A stretch of DNA of 64,000 nucleotides from Halomonas binhaiensis (GTDB lineage: Bacteria; Pseudomonadota; Gammaproteobacteria; Pseudomonadales; Halomonadaceae). Position 1 is the first letter of the stretch. The number at the start of each line of letters is the position of its first letter. The position numbers were made by a program, and so were the translations under genes. Below, piece after piece: positions 16,478-25,186 of this stretch. Under the pieces are notes generated by a model. The model had not been told where the DNA came from and did not search any database. It saw only the letters and a program-made list of their open reading frames with translations. The stretch lies in contig NZ_CP038437.2 of the NCBI RefSeq assembly GCF_008329985.2, positions 1,426,001 through 1,490,000 of the forward strand, read 5' to 3'.

Positions 16478-18037
16478 TCAGCCCATTATGATCTTCTTGT
16501 AGAAGCCGAAGCCGGCGGTTTTTCTTAATTCCTTGAATATCCTGGACTTCTCTTTGCTCCCTAGTTTGGATGCGGCGGCAAGAGGCTTTGCTTCCGACAG
16601 GCTTTCATAGACTCGCCCAGGCTGGATCAGGTAACGCTCATTCGTTTGCACGATGACATGGTCAGCCTGTTCATGATCGGCAATTTCCTGTACGTAGCTA
16701 CCAGGAAGGTTGATGGCGACTACCCGGGAAAAGAAAAGTGAAAAGAATTTAGAGAAGTTGCCGGCACTCAAGGATGATCCCCCGAACATGAGTATGTTCT
16801 TGTCAAACATGGGGTTGGGGTTTGTGAACACCTTGACGTTACCGGCACCAGGGATCTGATTGTTGAAAGCCAGCCTTGAACGCAGCAGACCTATCATTTT
16901 CAATGTCTTTTTAGGATCCTTGGCGGGAGGATAAAGCTTGGACCCCAGGTCACCATATACCTCTCTTTCAAAGAAAGAGAAATATTGATCATAGTCATGC
17001 TGATAGCCTAACCTGTGCATGCATTCCTTGAAGCAGATAAAGGCTCCGAGGTCACTCCAGTGTGTATCCGTTCTATAATAGCTGTTTCTATCTTTGCTGC
17101 ATTTCTCAACAGGATTGATATAGTTTACACCAAAGTCACGGAATATCTCTTCGACTTGCTCGGTGATAGTGAAATCACCTTGTGGATACGGGTAAAGTTC
17201 AGGAAACACCTTCTCTTTGGAGTTTGATATTACATATAATGCATTTTTCTTTTTATTGAAATTTCTTGAAAAATTTTTCCAGGTAGTGATCGTGGCATCA
17301 TTTAACAAGGTTTCCCCTGTGTGCTGCTTGACAGTAGAATCTGCATGGTTGGTCAAGAAGAGCCATCCATCCTTGCCCTCGATGACTTGACGCACGGGCT
17401 GTATATCAACCTCATGGTACCAGTCAGCTTTTCCGTTAACGGAGAGGCCAATTCTTATATTCCTCTTTCCTCCTAGATCGATAGTATGCCTGAAACCGCA
17501 TAGGTTTCTTATGAATTCTCTTTTAATCCCATGTTTTTCAATGAAAAATTTAACAACATCGGGCCTGTTGGCGTTTAATGGATACGATGTGATGCATCCG
17601 TTATCCACCAGTATGGAAATATCTTGTTCTTTCAGGTTTCTTGCCCAGCCCAAAAGCAGGAAAGAAGCCAGATCCTTTCCCTTGATAATGGTGTCATGGA
17701 TTGACTTGTTGAGGTGAAAGATTGGTGGGCGCTGTGGGTTGTTTATGTTTTTTATCTTGACGCTGAACTTCTTTGCTTCTTCACTGGCAATGATGTCGAT
17801 GAAGTTCAACCCACCTTGATGGTTGGGATGATATTTAAGCAATCTGTCTATTGTATTTCTTGCATCGGTAAATCTTCTCTCTCTTACAAGAGATTCTGCC
17901 AAGCGAATATGCAAGTCGGGCAGCAGGCTGTCCAGGTCATCAAGGATGGTACTGTATTGGTGTGATGCCTCATCATATATCCCTTTCTGCATTGATGAGT
18001 CTGCTGTCGTAATCCTGGTTGCGATATTTTGATACAT
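16478..18037 (-). CDS. AlgX/AlgJ-like SGNH acyltransferase-type protein with N-terminal TPR region
   Basis: 519 residues, AT-rich. Residues about 10-85 look like paired tetratricopeptide helices. From about 215 the protein matches the AlgX/AlgJ/DHHW type of SGNH domain: GKDGWLFLTN, then YYRTDTHWSDLGA with the Asp324-His326 pair, and MFGGSSLSAGNF with a serine (421) where AlgX has its GDS nucleophile. Members add or remove acetyl groups on exopolysaccharides such as alginate. No signal peptide is evident, unlike periplasmic AlgX, and no MBOAT acetyltransferase gene lies nearby, so a lone or cytoplasmic role is possible. The gene sits between two copies of the soxR 3' end, suggesting acquisition. 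Confidence 0.75.
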   Translation of the reverse strand: MYQNIATRITTADSSMQKGIYDEASHQYSTILDDLDSLLPDLHIRLAESLVRERRFTDARNTIDRLLKYHPNHQGGLNFIDIIASEEAKKFSVKIKNINNPQRPPIFHLNKSIHDTIIKGKDLASFLLLGWARNLKEQDISILVDNGCITSYPLNANRPDVVKFFIEKHGIKREFIRNLCGFRHTIDLGGKRNIRIGLSVNGKADWYHEVDIQPVRQVIEGKDGWLFLTNHADSTVKQHTGETLLNDATITTWKNFSRNFNKKKNALYVISNSKEKVFPELYPYPQGDFTITEQVEEIFRDFGVNYINPVEKCSKDRNSYYRTDTHWSDLGAFICFKECMHRLGYQHDYDQYFSFFEREVYGDLGSKLYPPAKDPKKTLKMIGLLRSRLAFNNQIPGAGNVKVFTNPNPMFDKNILMFGGSSLSAGNFSKFFSLFFSRVVAINLPGSYVQEIADHEQADHVIVQTNERYLIQPGRVYESLSEAKPLAAASKLGSKEKSRIFKELRKTAGFGFYKKIIMG

Positions 18038-18626
18038 AGCCTAAGTTCCCTGAAAGCTATTTGAGTTTGTTGTTGGATGTCTGGCAGCACACCCTGTCTC
18101 GATAGTATGATTCGCCTCTCCGGGCGACTATGAGAAGCTTTTCATCGACAAGCCTTTCATCCTTGATAGTCTAGGTTACCAAGATGAAAGTAACGTGAAC
18201 GTTTCTTGTAATGTCCTTTACTGAACAGCGTCACGCTGGTGCATAAATTATTTTTCCGATAAAGCATTCATGTCTTTTTGGATCATTATGAATGAAATAA
18301 TAATTCCTTGATCCAGTAAGCAACATTCTGGATATATATCGATCTATAAATAGCAATGATGTACATTTTAAATGACTGGTTATTATTTTCAGTTCATTAA
18401 AGGTATCAGCTTGTAAAGTTGTTTGTATCGTTCTTGCCGGTGGATAAGAAATATCCTCTCCAGCATGTATGCACATATATTACTTATATATGCTGATGGT
18501 CTCTTCTCTTCTCTTCTCTTCTCCTGCTCTGTGGACCTGATGGGTTTTGTGAGGGCAGAGAGGTGCCATTGAAGGGAGTTTGTTACGACTTTATAAACAG
18601 CAATGGCTGGCGAGGCCCAAGAAGAC
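18038..18626. other. AT-rich intergenic region within the soxR-flanked insert
   Basis: 589 bp without a convincing gene. Short open frames exist (for example leftward 18231-18476) but have no ribosome site or recognisable motif. A run of four CTCTT units and a partial fifth lies at 18501-18524. The promoter of the AlgX-like gene should be at the left end. Composition matches that gene rather than soxR, so it is probably part of the same acquired segment. Confidence 0.6.
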
Positions 18627-19088
18627 CTAGGGCCGCTCCAGTATTCTGGCACCGGGCCCTTTCTCCCCAAGAACATCATCGGGATTGCGTAACGGGCATT
18701 CCTCCAGAGATAGGCAACCACAACCGATACAGCGATCCATTTCGTCCCGCAAGCGCGTGAGTCTCTTGATACGCTCATCAAGCATGTCCCGCCAGAGTGA
18801 TGAGATTTCGTGCCATTGAGAAGCGGTCAATTTGCTGCTTGGCGGGTAGCTGCCCAGTGTCTGACGAATTTCTTCCAGCGGAATACCAGCGCGTTGGGCG
18901 ACCTTGATGACAGCGATATAGCGCAGCATGACTGGGGCAAAACGCCTCTGATTGCCTGCGTTGCGTGTGCTGCTGATCAATCCCTTGGACTCGTAGAAGT
19001 GCACGGTAGATATTGGCACGCCACTACGCTGAGCAACTTCCCCGACGCTCAGTACCCGTTTTGGATTTCCTGATGCTGTTTTCTTCAT
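18627..19088 (-). CDS. soxR: redox-sensing activator SoxR
   Basis: 153 residues from the ATG at 19088. MerR-type winged helix (VLSVGEVAQRSGVPISTVHFYESKGLI in two overlapping parts), a dimerisation helix, and the diagnostic CX2CXCX5C cluster at Cys120, 123, 125 and 131 that binds the [2Fe-2S] sensor. SoxR activates its target when the cluster is oxidised by redox-cycling compounds. A perfect sox box lies 10 bp upstream of its start, between it and the divergent RND efflux operon. The last 73 bp are duplicated at 16393-16465. Confidence 0.96.
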   Translation of the reverse strand: MKKTASGNPKRVLSVGEVAQRSGVPISTVHFYESKGLISSTRNAGNQRRFAPVMLRYIAVIKVAQRAGIPLEEIRQTLGSYPPSSKLTASQWHEISSLWRDMLDERIKRLTRLRDEMDRCIGCGCLSLEECPLRNPDDVLGEKGPGARILERP

Positions 19089-19093
19089 GATGC

Positions 19094-19124
19094 TTGACCT
19101 CAAGTTTGCTTGAGGTTTTATAGT
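19094..19124 (+). promoter_or_regulatory. SoxR-controlled promoter with sox box
   Basis: The palindrome CCTCAAGTTTGCTTGAGG (19098-19115) matches the known SoxR operator at 16 of 18 bases. It sits between a -35 TTGACC (19094-19099) and a -10 TATAGT (19119-19124) separated by 19 bp, the overlong spacer characteristic of MerR-family promoters. It points toward the RND efflux genes. Confidence 0.93.
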
Positions 19125-19237
19125 CCGCGACTCCATGACTTGCAACCCCGTTGTACGGGCCAGTGGTACGTGCAGGCTTCCTCGGAAAAAGAAGCGTGTT
19201 GCCGGGGCTGACATTGGGCGAGATGAGGGGAACAGTG

Positions 19238-20368
19238 ATGAATAAAAGCGTCGCTCAAGCAGGCGTGATGATAGCCATTGTGGCCATTGTCATCGTCGTC
19301 GTTGTGTTCTTGTCGGGACAGCCCGATGCATCAGCAGAAAATGCCTGGCCTGCGACCAAGGTGGCGTTGGCAGAAGTAAAGCGCCGCACCCCACCTCGCG
19401 CATTTTTTGGTATCGGTGAACTCGAGGCTATTCGTCAGGTGCAAGTCGCAGCGGAAACATCCGGTAGGGTGTCTCAGCTGGAATTCGACTCTGGCCAGAA
19501 GGTCGAGCGAGGCCAGGTGCTGGTCCAGCTAAATGATGCACCAGAACGTGCAGAGCGGGTACGCCTGCAAGCTCAGCTGCGTAATGCGCAAGCTTTGTTG
19601 CAACGCCTTAACAGCCTGGCGGCGCAAAGCGCTACGACTCCCGAGCAGCGCGATAATGCAGAAGCCCAGAGGGATATGGCGCGTGGTGAGTTGCAGCAGG
19701 TTGAAGCGCGTCTTGAGCAGAAGGCCATTCGAGCGCCATTTTCAGGAACCGTTGGTATCCGCCGGGTGCATCTTGGCCAGTATCTGAGTGCCGGTGATAC
19801 CATCGCCAGCCTTGTTGATGCTGATCAAATGCATGCCAATTTCGCCCTGGATGAAGAGGCGATACCCCAACTTCGGCCAGGTCAACCGGTGGAGCTGGAG
19901 GTAGATGCCTATCCCGGTCGCACTTTCCTTGGTGTGATCAGTGCTGTTGACCCTCTGGTCGATGCAGCGCGCATGGCACAGGTCCAAGCAACCTTGGCCA
20001 ATGAAGACGGAGAGCTGCATGCCGGGATGTACGCCAGCATTCGCGTACCACGCTTGGATGATGCTGAGGTACTGAGCGTGCCTGAAACTGCAGTGACCTA
20101 TACCGCATACGGTGAGACGGTCTTCATCGTCGAGCCTGGTCAACGGCAGTCGCTCAGCGTCAAGCGCGTGGCGATCGAGACAGGCGAACGTTGGCAGGGC
20201 TATGTAGCGATTGACAAAGGCCTCGATGAAGGTGATCGAGTCGTGACCTCCGGGCAGCTCAAGCTCAGTGATGGCATGGTCGTTGAGCCACTGGAACATG
20301 ACACTCTGCAGGCGTCACGTGACGTTGCCACACTCGAATCCTCCTCCACCAGGGAGGAAGCTCAGTGA
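19238..20368 (+). CDS. RND efflux periplasmic adaptor (MexH-like)
   Basis: 376 residues from the ATG at 19238 (GAGGGG 7 bases before). An N-terminal membrane anchor (MIAIVAIVIVVVVFLSG) is followed by the membrane-fusion protein layout: barrel-sandwich half (QVQVAAETSGRVSQLEFDSG), a helical hairpin rich in Gln, Arg and Glu, the second half (IRAPFSGTVGIRRVHLGQYL) and a beta-barrel. It links the inner-membrane RND pump with an outer-membrane channel. The gene follows the SoxR promoter and ends overlapping the pump gene by 4 bases. In Pseudomonas, SoxR controls mexGHI-opmD; here no MexG or outer-membrane factor gene is adjacent, so a channel must be shared from elsewhere. Confidence 0.93.
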   Translation: MNKSVAQAGVMIAIVAIVIVVVVFLSGQPDASAENAWPATKVALAEVKRRTPPRAFFGIGELEAIRQVQVAAETSGRVSQLEFDSGQKVERGQVLVQLNDAPERAERVRLQAQLRNAQALLQRLNSLAAQSATTPEQRDNAEAQRDMARGELQQVEARLEQKAIRAPFSGTVGIRRVHLGQYLSAGDTIASLVDADQMHANFALDEEAIPQLRPGQPVELEVDAYPGRTFLGVISAVDPLVDAARMAQVQATLANEDGELHAGMYASIRVPRLDDAEVLSVPETAVTYTAYGETVFIVEPGQRQSLSVKRVAIETGERWQGYVAIDKGLDEGDRVVTSGQLKLSDGMVVEPLEHDTLQASRDVATLESSSTREEAQ

Positions 20369-23300
20369 CCTTCACCGATCACTTTGTACAGCGTCCCGTG
20401 CTGGCACTGGTCATCAGTAGCCTGATTGTACTTTCAGGCCTGTTTGCATTGAACAAGTTGCCGCTACGCCAGTATCCGATGCTGGAAAACTCTACGATCA
20501 CCATCACCACTGAATATCCTGGTGCCTCGGCGGAGCTGATGCAGGGCTTTGTCACCCAGCCCATTGCCCAGGCGGTATCCTCGGTGGAAGGCATCGATTA
20601 CATGACGTCGTCCTCGACCCAGGGACGTAGCCAGATCAGTCTGCGCATGCAGCTTAACCGTGATTCCACACAAGCGATGACCGAGACGATGGCCAAGGTC
20701 AACCAAGTGCGCTATCGACTGCCGGAAGACACATTCGACCCCGTGATTGAGCGCTCGGCAGGCAGTGACACCGCACTGGCTTATGTGGGGTTTGCCAGCA
20801 ATACCTTGTCGGTGTCGGAGATCAACGACTATTTGTCACGTGTCGTCGAGCCAATGTTCGCCAGCATCGAAGGTGTGGCCAAGGTGGAGTCGTATGGCGG
20901 GCAGCGTCTGGCGATGCGCTTGTGGCTGGACAGTGATCGTCTTGCGGGACATGGACTGACGGCAGCGGATGTAGCCGATGCGATTCGCCGCAACAACTAT
21001 CAGGCTGCTCCGGGCACGGTGAAAGGGCAGTATGTGATGGCCAATGTACGCGTCGATACTGACCTTGCCAGCGTCGAACAGTTTCGCGACATGGTCATTC
21101 GCAATGATGGCCAGGGCCTAGTGCGTCTGCGTGATGTGGGAACTGTTGAACTGGGGGCTGCATCCAGCGACAGCAGCGGTCAGATGAACGGTAAACCTGC
21201 GGTTTTCGTCGGGGTATTTCCCACGCCTACCGGTAACCCGCTGACCATTGTCAATGGCCTTCGCCACCAGTTGACCCAGATAGACAACACGATACCGCCT
21301 GGAGTTGAAGCTCACCTGGGTTATGAGACTGCGCGCTTTATTCAGGCCTCCATTGATGAAGTCATGCACACGCTGCTGGAAGCCGTGCTGATCGTGGTGG
21401 TGGTGATCTTTCTGTGCTTGGGATCATTGCGCAGTGTCGTGATTCCGGTAGTCACGATCCCGCTGTCGATGCTGGGCGCTACTGCGCTGATGCTGGCGTT
21501 TGGCTTCAGCCTCAACCTGCTGACTCTGTTGGCCATGGTCCTGGCGATTGGCCTGGTGGTGGACGATGCCATCGTGGTGGTAGAGAACGTACACCGCCAT
21601 ATTGAGTCCGGGCGCTCACCGATAGTTGCTGCTCTGTTCGGAGCCCGTGAAGTGGCAGGGCCCGTGATTGCGATGACCATCACTCTGGCTGCGGTATACG
21701 CACCGATAGGCCTGATGGGAGGGCTGACAGGGGCACTGTTCAAGGAATTTGCCTTGACGCTGGCAGGCAGCGTGATCGTTTCAGGTGTGGTGGCTCTTAC
21801 CTTGTCCCCGGTAATGAGTTCGATATTGCTTCCCGAAGGACAGCACCAGGGCTGGCTGGCGCAAACCTCGGATCAAATATTCGCTGGTTTGATGCGGCAG
21901 TATGGGCGAGTACTGGAGGTGTCTCTGCGCCATCGATGGATAGCGGCAGGGCTGGCATTGATGGTATGTGCAAGCCTTCCGTTGCTGTATCAGTTACCAC
22001 AGAGTGAACTGGCTCCCGCTGAGGATCAGGCCTCAATACTCACTGCCATCAAATCACCACAGCACGCCAATCTTGACTATGTCGAGCGTTTTGCTGACAA
22101 GCTCGATGCCATCATGGGCCGCCTCCCTGAAGCGACCAGCACCTGGATGATCAATGGCACGAACGGGCCGGCTGAAAGCTTTGGCGGTGTCATCCTGTCG
22201 GATTGGGAGCAGCGTGAACGCTCCGGCGCAGACATCACCAGCGTACTACAGCAAGCGGTTAGCGAAGTTGAAGGCAACAGCATCTTTGTCTTTCAGGAAC
22301 CCGCCTTGCCGGGGTCCAGTGGAGGGTTGCCGGTACAGTTGGTATTGCGCAGCGCCGAGGACCACCGTGTGGTTTTCGAAGCGATGGAACAGCTCAAGCA
22401 AAGTGCTCGTAGCAGCGGGCTATTCGTAGTCCTTGATAGTGACCTCGATTACAACAATCCCGTGGTCAAGGTAAGCGTGGACCGCTCGCGAGCCAATAGC
22501 CTGGGGATTCGCATGGATGACATCGCCGAGTCGTTGGCTGTCCTGGTGGGCGAGAATTACATTAACCGCTTTGCGTTGCAGGGAAGATCTTACGATGTCA
22601 TCCCGCAGAGCATCCGACATCAGCGTCTGACACCGAAAGCACTGGCCCGGCAGTTTGTGCGTACTGATAGCGGAACCCTGGTGCCGCTTTCCAGCGTGGT
22701 TGATGTGTCGATGCAGGTGGAACCCAACCGTCTTGCTCAGTTCGACCAACAGAATGCTGCCACGATGCAGGCGATTCCGGCACCCGGCGTGTCGTTGGGT
22801 CAGGCGGTCTCCTTTCTTGAACAACAGGTTCAGCAGCTACCTCCGGGCTTTTCCCACGACTGGGAGGCCGAATCACGTCAGTACATCCAGGAAGGGAACA
22901 CGCTGATGTGGGCCTTCATGGCGGCGCTGATTGTGATCTATCTGGTGCTTGCGGCACAGTACGAGAGCCTGCTCGATCCCTTGGTCATCCTGATTACCGT
23001 GCCATTGTCGATCTGTGGAGCATTGCTGCCATTAGCCCTGGGGTGGGCGACCTTCAACATCTATACCCAAATAGGTCTAGTGACCCTGATTGGCTTGATC
23101 AGCAAGCACGGCATATTGATGGTCGAATTCGCCAACGAACTGCAGGTGCATGAAGGATTGAACCGTTCTCAGGCAATTCTGCGTGCCGCCCAGATTCGCC
23201 TGCGTCCAATATTGATGACGACTGCCGCCATGGTACTGGGCTTGATCCCCCTGGTGTTCGCTGATGGGGCCGGGGCCAATAGCCGTTTCGGGCTTGGTGT

Positions 23301-23460
23301 GGTCATTGTTTGTGGAATGTTGATCGGTACCTTGTTCACCCTGTTTGTGTTGCCGACCCTATATTCCCTGATTGGCCGGGATCACACGCTTCAAAGCTCG
23401 CGTAGCCAGCAGTTAGCCGAAGCCGAACAGATGTTGCTGAATTCTGGGGAGGGCAACTGA
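20365..23460 (+). CDS. RND efflux pump, inner-membrane component (MexI-like)
   Basis: 1031 residues, starting at a GTG (20365) that overlaps the adaptor stop, with GGGAGGAAG upstream. Twelve membrane helices with two large periplasmic loops, as in HAE1-type RND proteins; the proton-relay motif in helix 4 is seen as GLVVDDAIVVVEN. The start FVQRPVLALVISSLIVLSGL and the LRQYPMLENSTITITTEYPG loop are typical. Substrates are probably redox-active or aromatic compounds, given SoxR control. A strong hairpin follows the stop. Confidence 0.95.
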   Translation: MTFTDHFVQRPVLALVISSLIVLSGLFALNKLPLRQYPMLENSTITITTEYPGASAELMQGFVTQPIAQAVSSVEGIDYMTSSSTQGRSQISLRMQLNRDSTQAMTETMAKVNQVRYRLPEDTFDPVIERSAGSDTALAYVGFASNTLSVSEINDYLSRVVEPMFASIEGVAKVESYGGQRLAMRLWLDSDRLAGHGLTAADVADAIRRNNYQAAPGTVKGQYVMANVRVDTDLASVEQFRDMVIRNDGQGLVRLRDVGTVELGAASSDSSGQMNGKPAVFVGVFPTPTGNPLTIVNGLRHQLTQIDNTIPPGVEAHLGYETARFIQASIDEVMHTLLEAVLIVVVVIFLCLGSLRSVVIPVVTIPLSMLGATALMLAFGFSLNLLTLLAMVLAIGLVVDDAIVVVENVHRHIESGRSPIVAALFGAREVAGPVIAMTITLAAVYAPIGLMGGLTGALFKEFALTLAGSVIVSGVVALTLSPVMSSILLPEGQHQGWLAQTSDQIFAGLMRQYGRVLEVSLRHRWIAAGLALMVCASLPLLYQLPQSELAPAEDQASILTAIKSPQHANLDYVERFADKLDAIMGRLPEATSTWMINGTNGPAESFGGVILSDWEQRERSGADITSVLQQAVSEVEGNSIFVFQEPALPGSSGGLPVQLVLRSAEDHRVVFEAMEQLKQSARSSGLFVVLDSDLDYNNPVVKVSVDRSRANSLGIRMDDIAESLAVLVGENYINRFALQGRSYDVIPQSIRHQRLTPKALARQFVRTDSGTLVPLSSVVDVSMQVEPNRLAQFDQQNAATMQAIPAPGVSLGQAVSFLEQQVQQLPPGFSHDWEAESRQYIQEGNTLMWAFMAALIVIYLVLAAQYESLLDPLVILITVPLSICGALLPLALGWATFNIYTQIGLVTLIGLISKHGILMVEFANELQVHEGLNRSQAILRAAQIRLRPILMTTAAMVLGLIPLVFADGAGANSRFGLGVVIVCGMLIGTLFTLFVLPTLYSLIGRDHTLQSSRSQQLAEAEQMLLNSGEGN

Positions 23461-23522
23461 AGAAGAGGGCTGACTTTCCTGCATTATTTGTCTGGGCATC
23501 CACTATTCGAAACTTCCTCATG

Positions 23523-23557
23523 AATGCCACGACCGCAGAAATGCGGTTGTGGCATTT
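23523..23557 (+). terminator. intrinsic terminator of the RND operon
   Basis: A 15-bp stem with one G-T pair (arms 23523-23537 and 23542-23556) closed by a GAAA loop, starting 63 bp after the pump stop. The second arm ends in TT and runs into a short T-run, so termination may be moderate. Confidence 0.75.
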
Positions 23558-23687
23558 GACCTATGTATATGTAGACACCATCTGTTATATATAACACTGT
23601 GTGCTGAAGTATTCCTTTGGTGATGGCTCTCGACAGTCAGGCAGTGTCGACCTGGCTCCGATGGCTGGCGCAGCGAGGTGCCACGAC

Positions 23688-25052
23688 ATGAATATGAACA
23701 TGAAGTTTCTGCAGGATCTGTTGTCACGTGCTGCCAGGCGGGCTCGTGAACAGACATCCATCGCGACATATCGACGAGGGGGGAGCGGGGAGTCGCCGCT
23801 GACCCAGTTGAGCGCTGCCTGTCATGCTCTGATGAACAGTAATGGGGAGGCCTCGAGCATCCTGGTGGCCCAGCAGGCGCTGGAACGCTATGCGGAGCTG
23901 TCGGAGGAGGAGCGGGTGGCGTTCTTCACCTTGCTGGCAGATCAGTACGCTGCTGATCCTGATGCCGTGCATGGTGCCTATGAGGCTTACCGTGAGGACT
24001 CAGGTAATGCCAACCTGCAACGCCTGTTTGCCGCCTGTGAGCCGGCTCGCCAGAACTTGCTGCGGCGTCTCAATCTTTCACCTGGCGCCACTATCGAACT
24101 GGTCAGGATGCGCGCAGACCTGCTGGGACTACTCAAGCAGCATCCAGAGCTGGCACCGCTGGATGCCGATTTCGCCCACCTGTTTGCTTCCTGGTTCAAC
24201 CGTGGCTTCCTGGTGCTGGAAAACATCGACTGGAATACGCCGGCCGCGGTACTGGAGAAGGTCATCCAGTATGAAGCTGTCCACGAGATCCACGACTGGG
24301 ATGACCTGCGCCGGCGGCTCGGTCCGCAGGATCGACGTTGCTACGCTTTCTTCCACCCCGCTGCCGGGGACGAACCGCTGATCTTCGTGGAGGTCGCCTT
24401 GTGTCGGGGAATTCCCGACAACATCCAGGGAATTCTCGCTTCTTCGCAAGCGCTGCATCCTGATGAAGCCGACACAGCGGTGTTCTACAGCATCAGCAAC
24501 TGCCAGCGTGGGTTGAAGGGCGTCTCCTTTGGCAACTTCCTGATCAAGCAGGTCGTGCAGGAGCTCAAGCGTGAGCTGCCCAACCTCAAGGAATTCGTCA
24601 CCCTGTCGCCGGTGCCGGGGTTTGCCGGTTGGCTCGAGGCACAATGCAGTGAAGGTCAGGTCACTTTGTCCGAACAGACCGAATCGGCCCTCAAGGAACA
24701 GGGTTGGAACACGGATGAAGAACGTTGCAAGACGTTGAATACAGAACTGATGCCGCTGGCCGCTCGCTACTTCCTCGAAGCCAAGCATCGTAGCGGGCAG
24801 CCGCTGGATCCTGTGGCACGTTTTCACTTGGGCAATGGTGCCAGTCTGTACCGACTGAACTGGCTTGGAGATACCTCAGCCAAAGGGCTGCGCCAGGCTC
24901 ACGGCCTGATGGTCAACTACCGCTATCAGCCTGATCAGATCGAGCAGAATCACGAAGCCTATAGCCGAGAGGGCAGTGTCATCTGCTCGTCAGACATTCG
25001 CCGCCTGGCAACGCGTAATAAGTCGCGCCGTCATGAGCGAGTTGATGCTTGA
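23688..25052 (+). CDS. matA: malonyl-CoA decarboxylase (MLYCD/MatA family)
   Basis: 454 residues from the ATG at 23688, chosen for GAGGTG 7 bases upstream. An N-terminal helical region is followed by the GNAT-like catalytic domain of malonyl-CoA decarboxylase, with FYSISNCQRGLKGVSFGNF and, near the end, VARFHLGNGASLYRLNWLGD and GLMVNYRY, which carry the conserved serine and histidine of the active site. It converts malonyl-CoA to acetyl-CoA and CO2. The next genes encode malonyl-CoA synthetase and a MadLM malonate carrier, so the set makes acetyl-CoA from external malonate. Confidence 0.93.
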   Translation: MNMNMKFLQDLLSRAARRAREQTSIATYRRGGSGESPLTQLSAACHALMNSNGEASSILVAQQALERYAELSEEERVAFFTLLADQYAADPDAVHGAYEAYREDSGNANLQRLFAACEPARQNLLRRLNLSPGATIELVRMRADLLGLLKQHPELAPLDADFAHLFASWFNRGFLVLENIDWNTPAAVLEKVIQYEAVHEIHDWDDLRRRLGPQDRRCYAFFHPAAGDEPLIFVEVALCRGIPDNIQGILASSQALHPDEADTAVFYSISNCQRGLKGVSFGNFLIKQVVQELKRELPNLKEFVTLSPVPGFAGWLEAQCSEGQVTLSEQTESALKEQGWNTDEERCKTLNTELMPLAARYFLEAKHRSGQPLDPVARFHLGNGASLYRLNWLGDTSAKGLRQAHGLMVNYRYQPDQIEQNHEAYSREGSVICSSDIRRLATRNKSRRHERVDA

Positions 25053-25139
25053 TGCTGCGCATATCGTCCGATTCTGACTATTTCATTTTTCGCCATTTTC
25101 ACTTTCAACTAGTGCTTACCTCCAAGTGCTGACCGCCAA

Positions 25140-25162
25140 TGATCGTCTACCTTTGACGATCA
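25140..25162. promoter_or_regulatory. inverted repeat upstream of matB
   Basis: TGATCGTC, 7 bases, then GACGATCA: a perfect 8-bp inverted repeat 24 bp before the matB start codon, followed by a second small one (CTAC-TTTCA-GTAG). It could be an operator or an mRNA leader hairpin. Confidence 0.45.
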
Positions 25163-25186
25163 CCTACTTTCAGTAGTGAGATCATC

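Noticed and set aside
18231..18476. Leftward 81-codon open frame in the AT-rich region before soxR
   Set aside because: No ribosome site, no motif, and the region is low in GC with simple-sequence runs, so a chance frame is more likely.
18501..18524. CTCTT repeats as a phase-variable promoter element
   Set aside because: The run is short and too far (about 460 bp) from the AlgX-like start, and soxR converges from the other side, so no promoter role can be supported.
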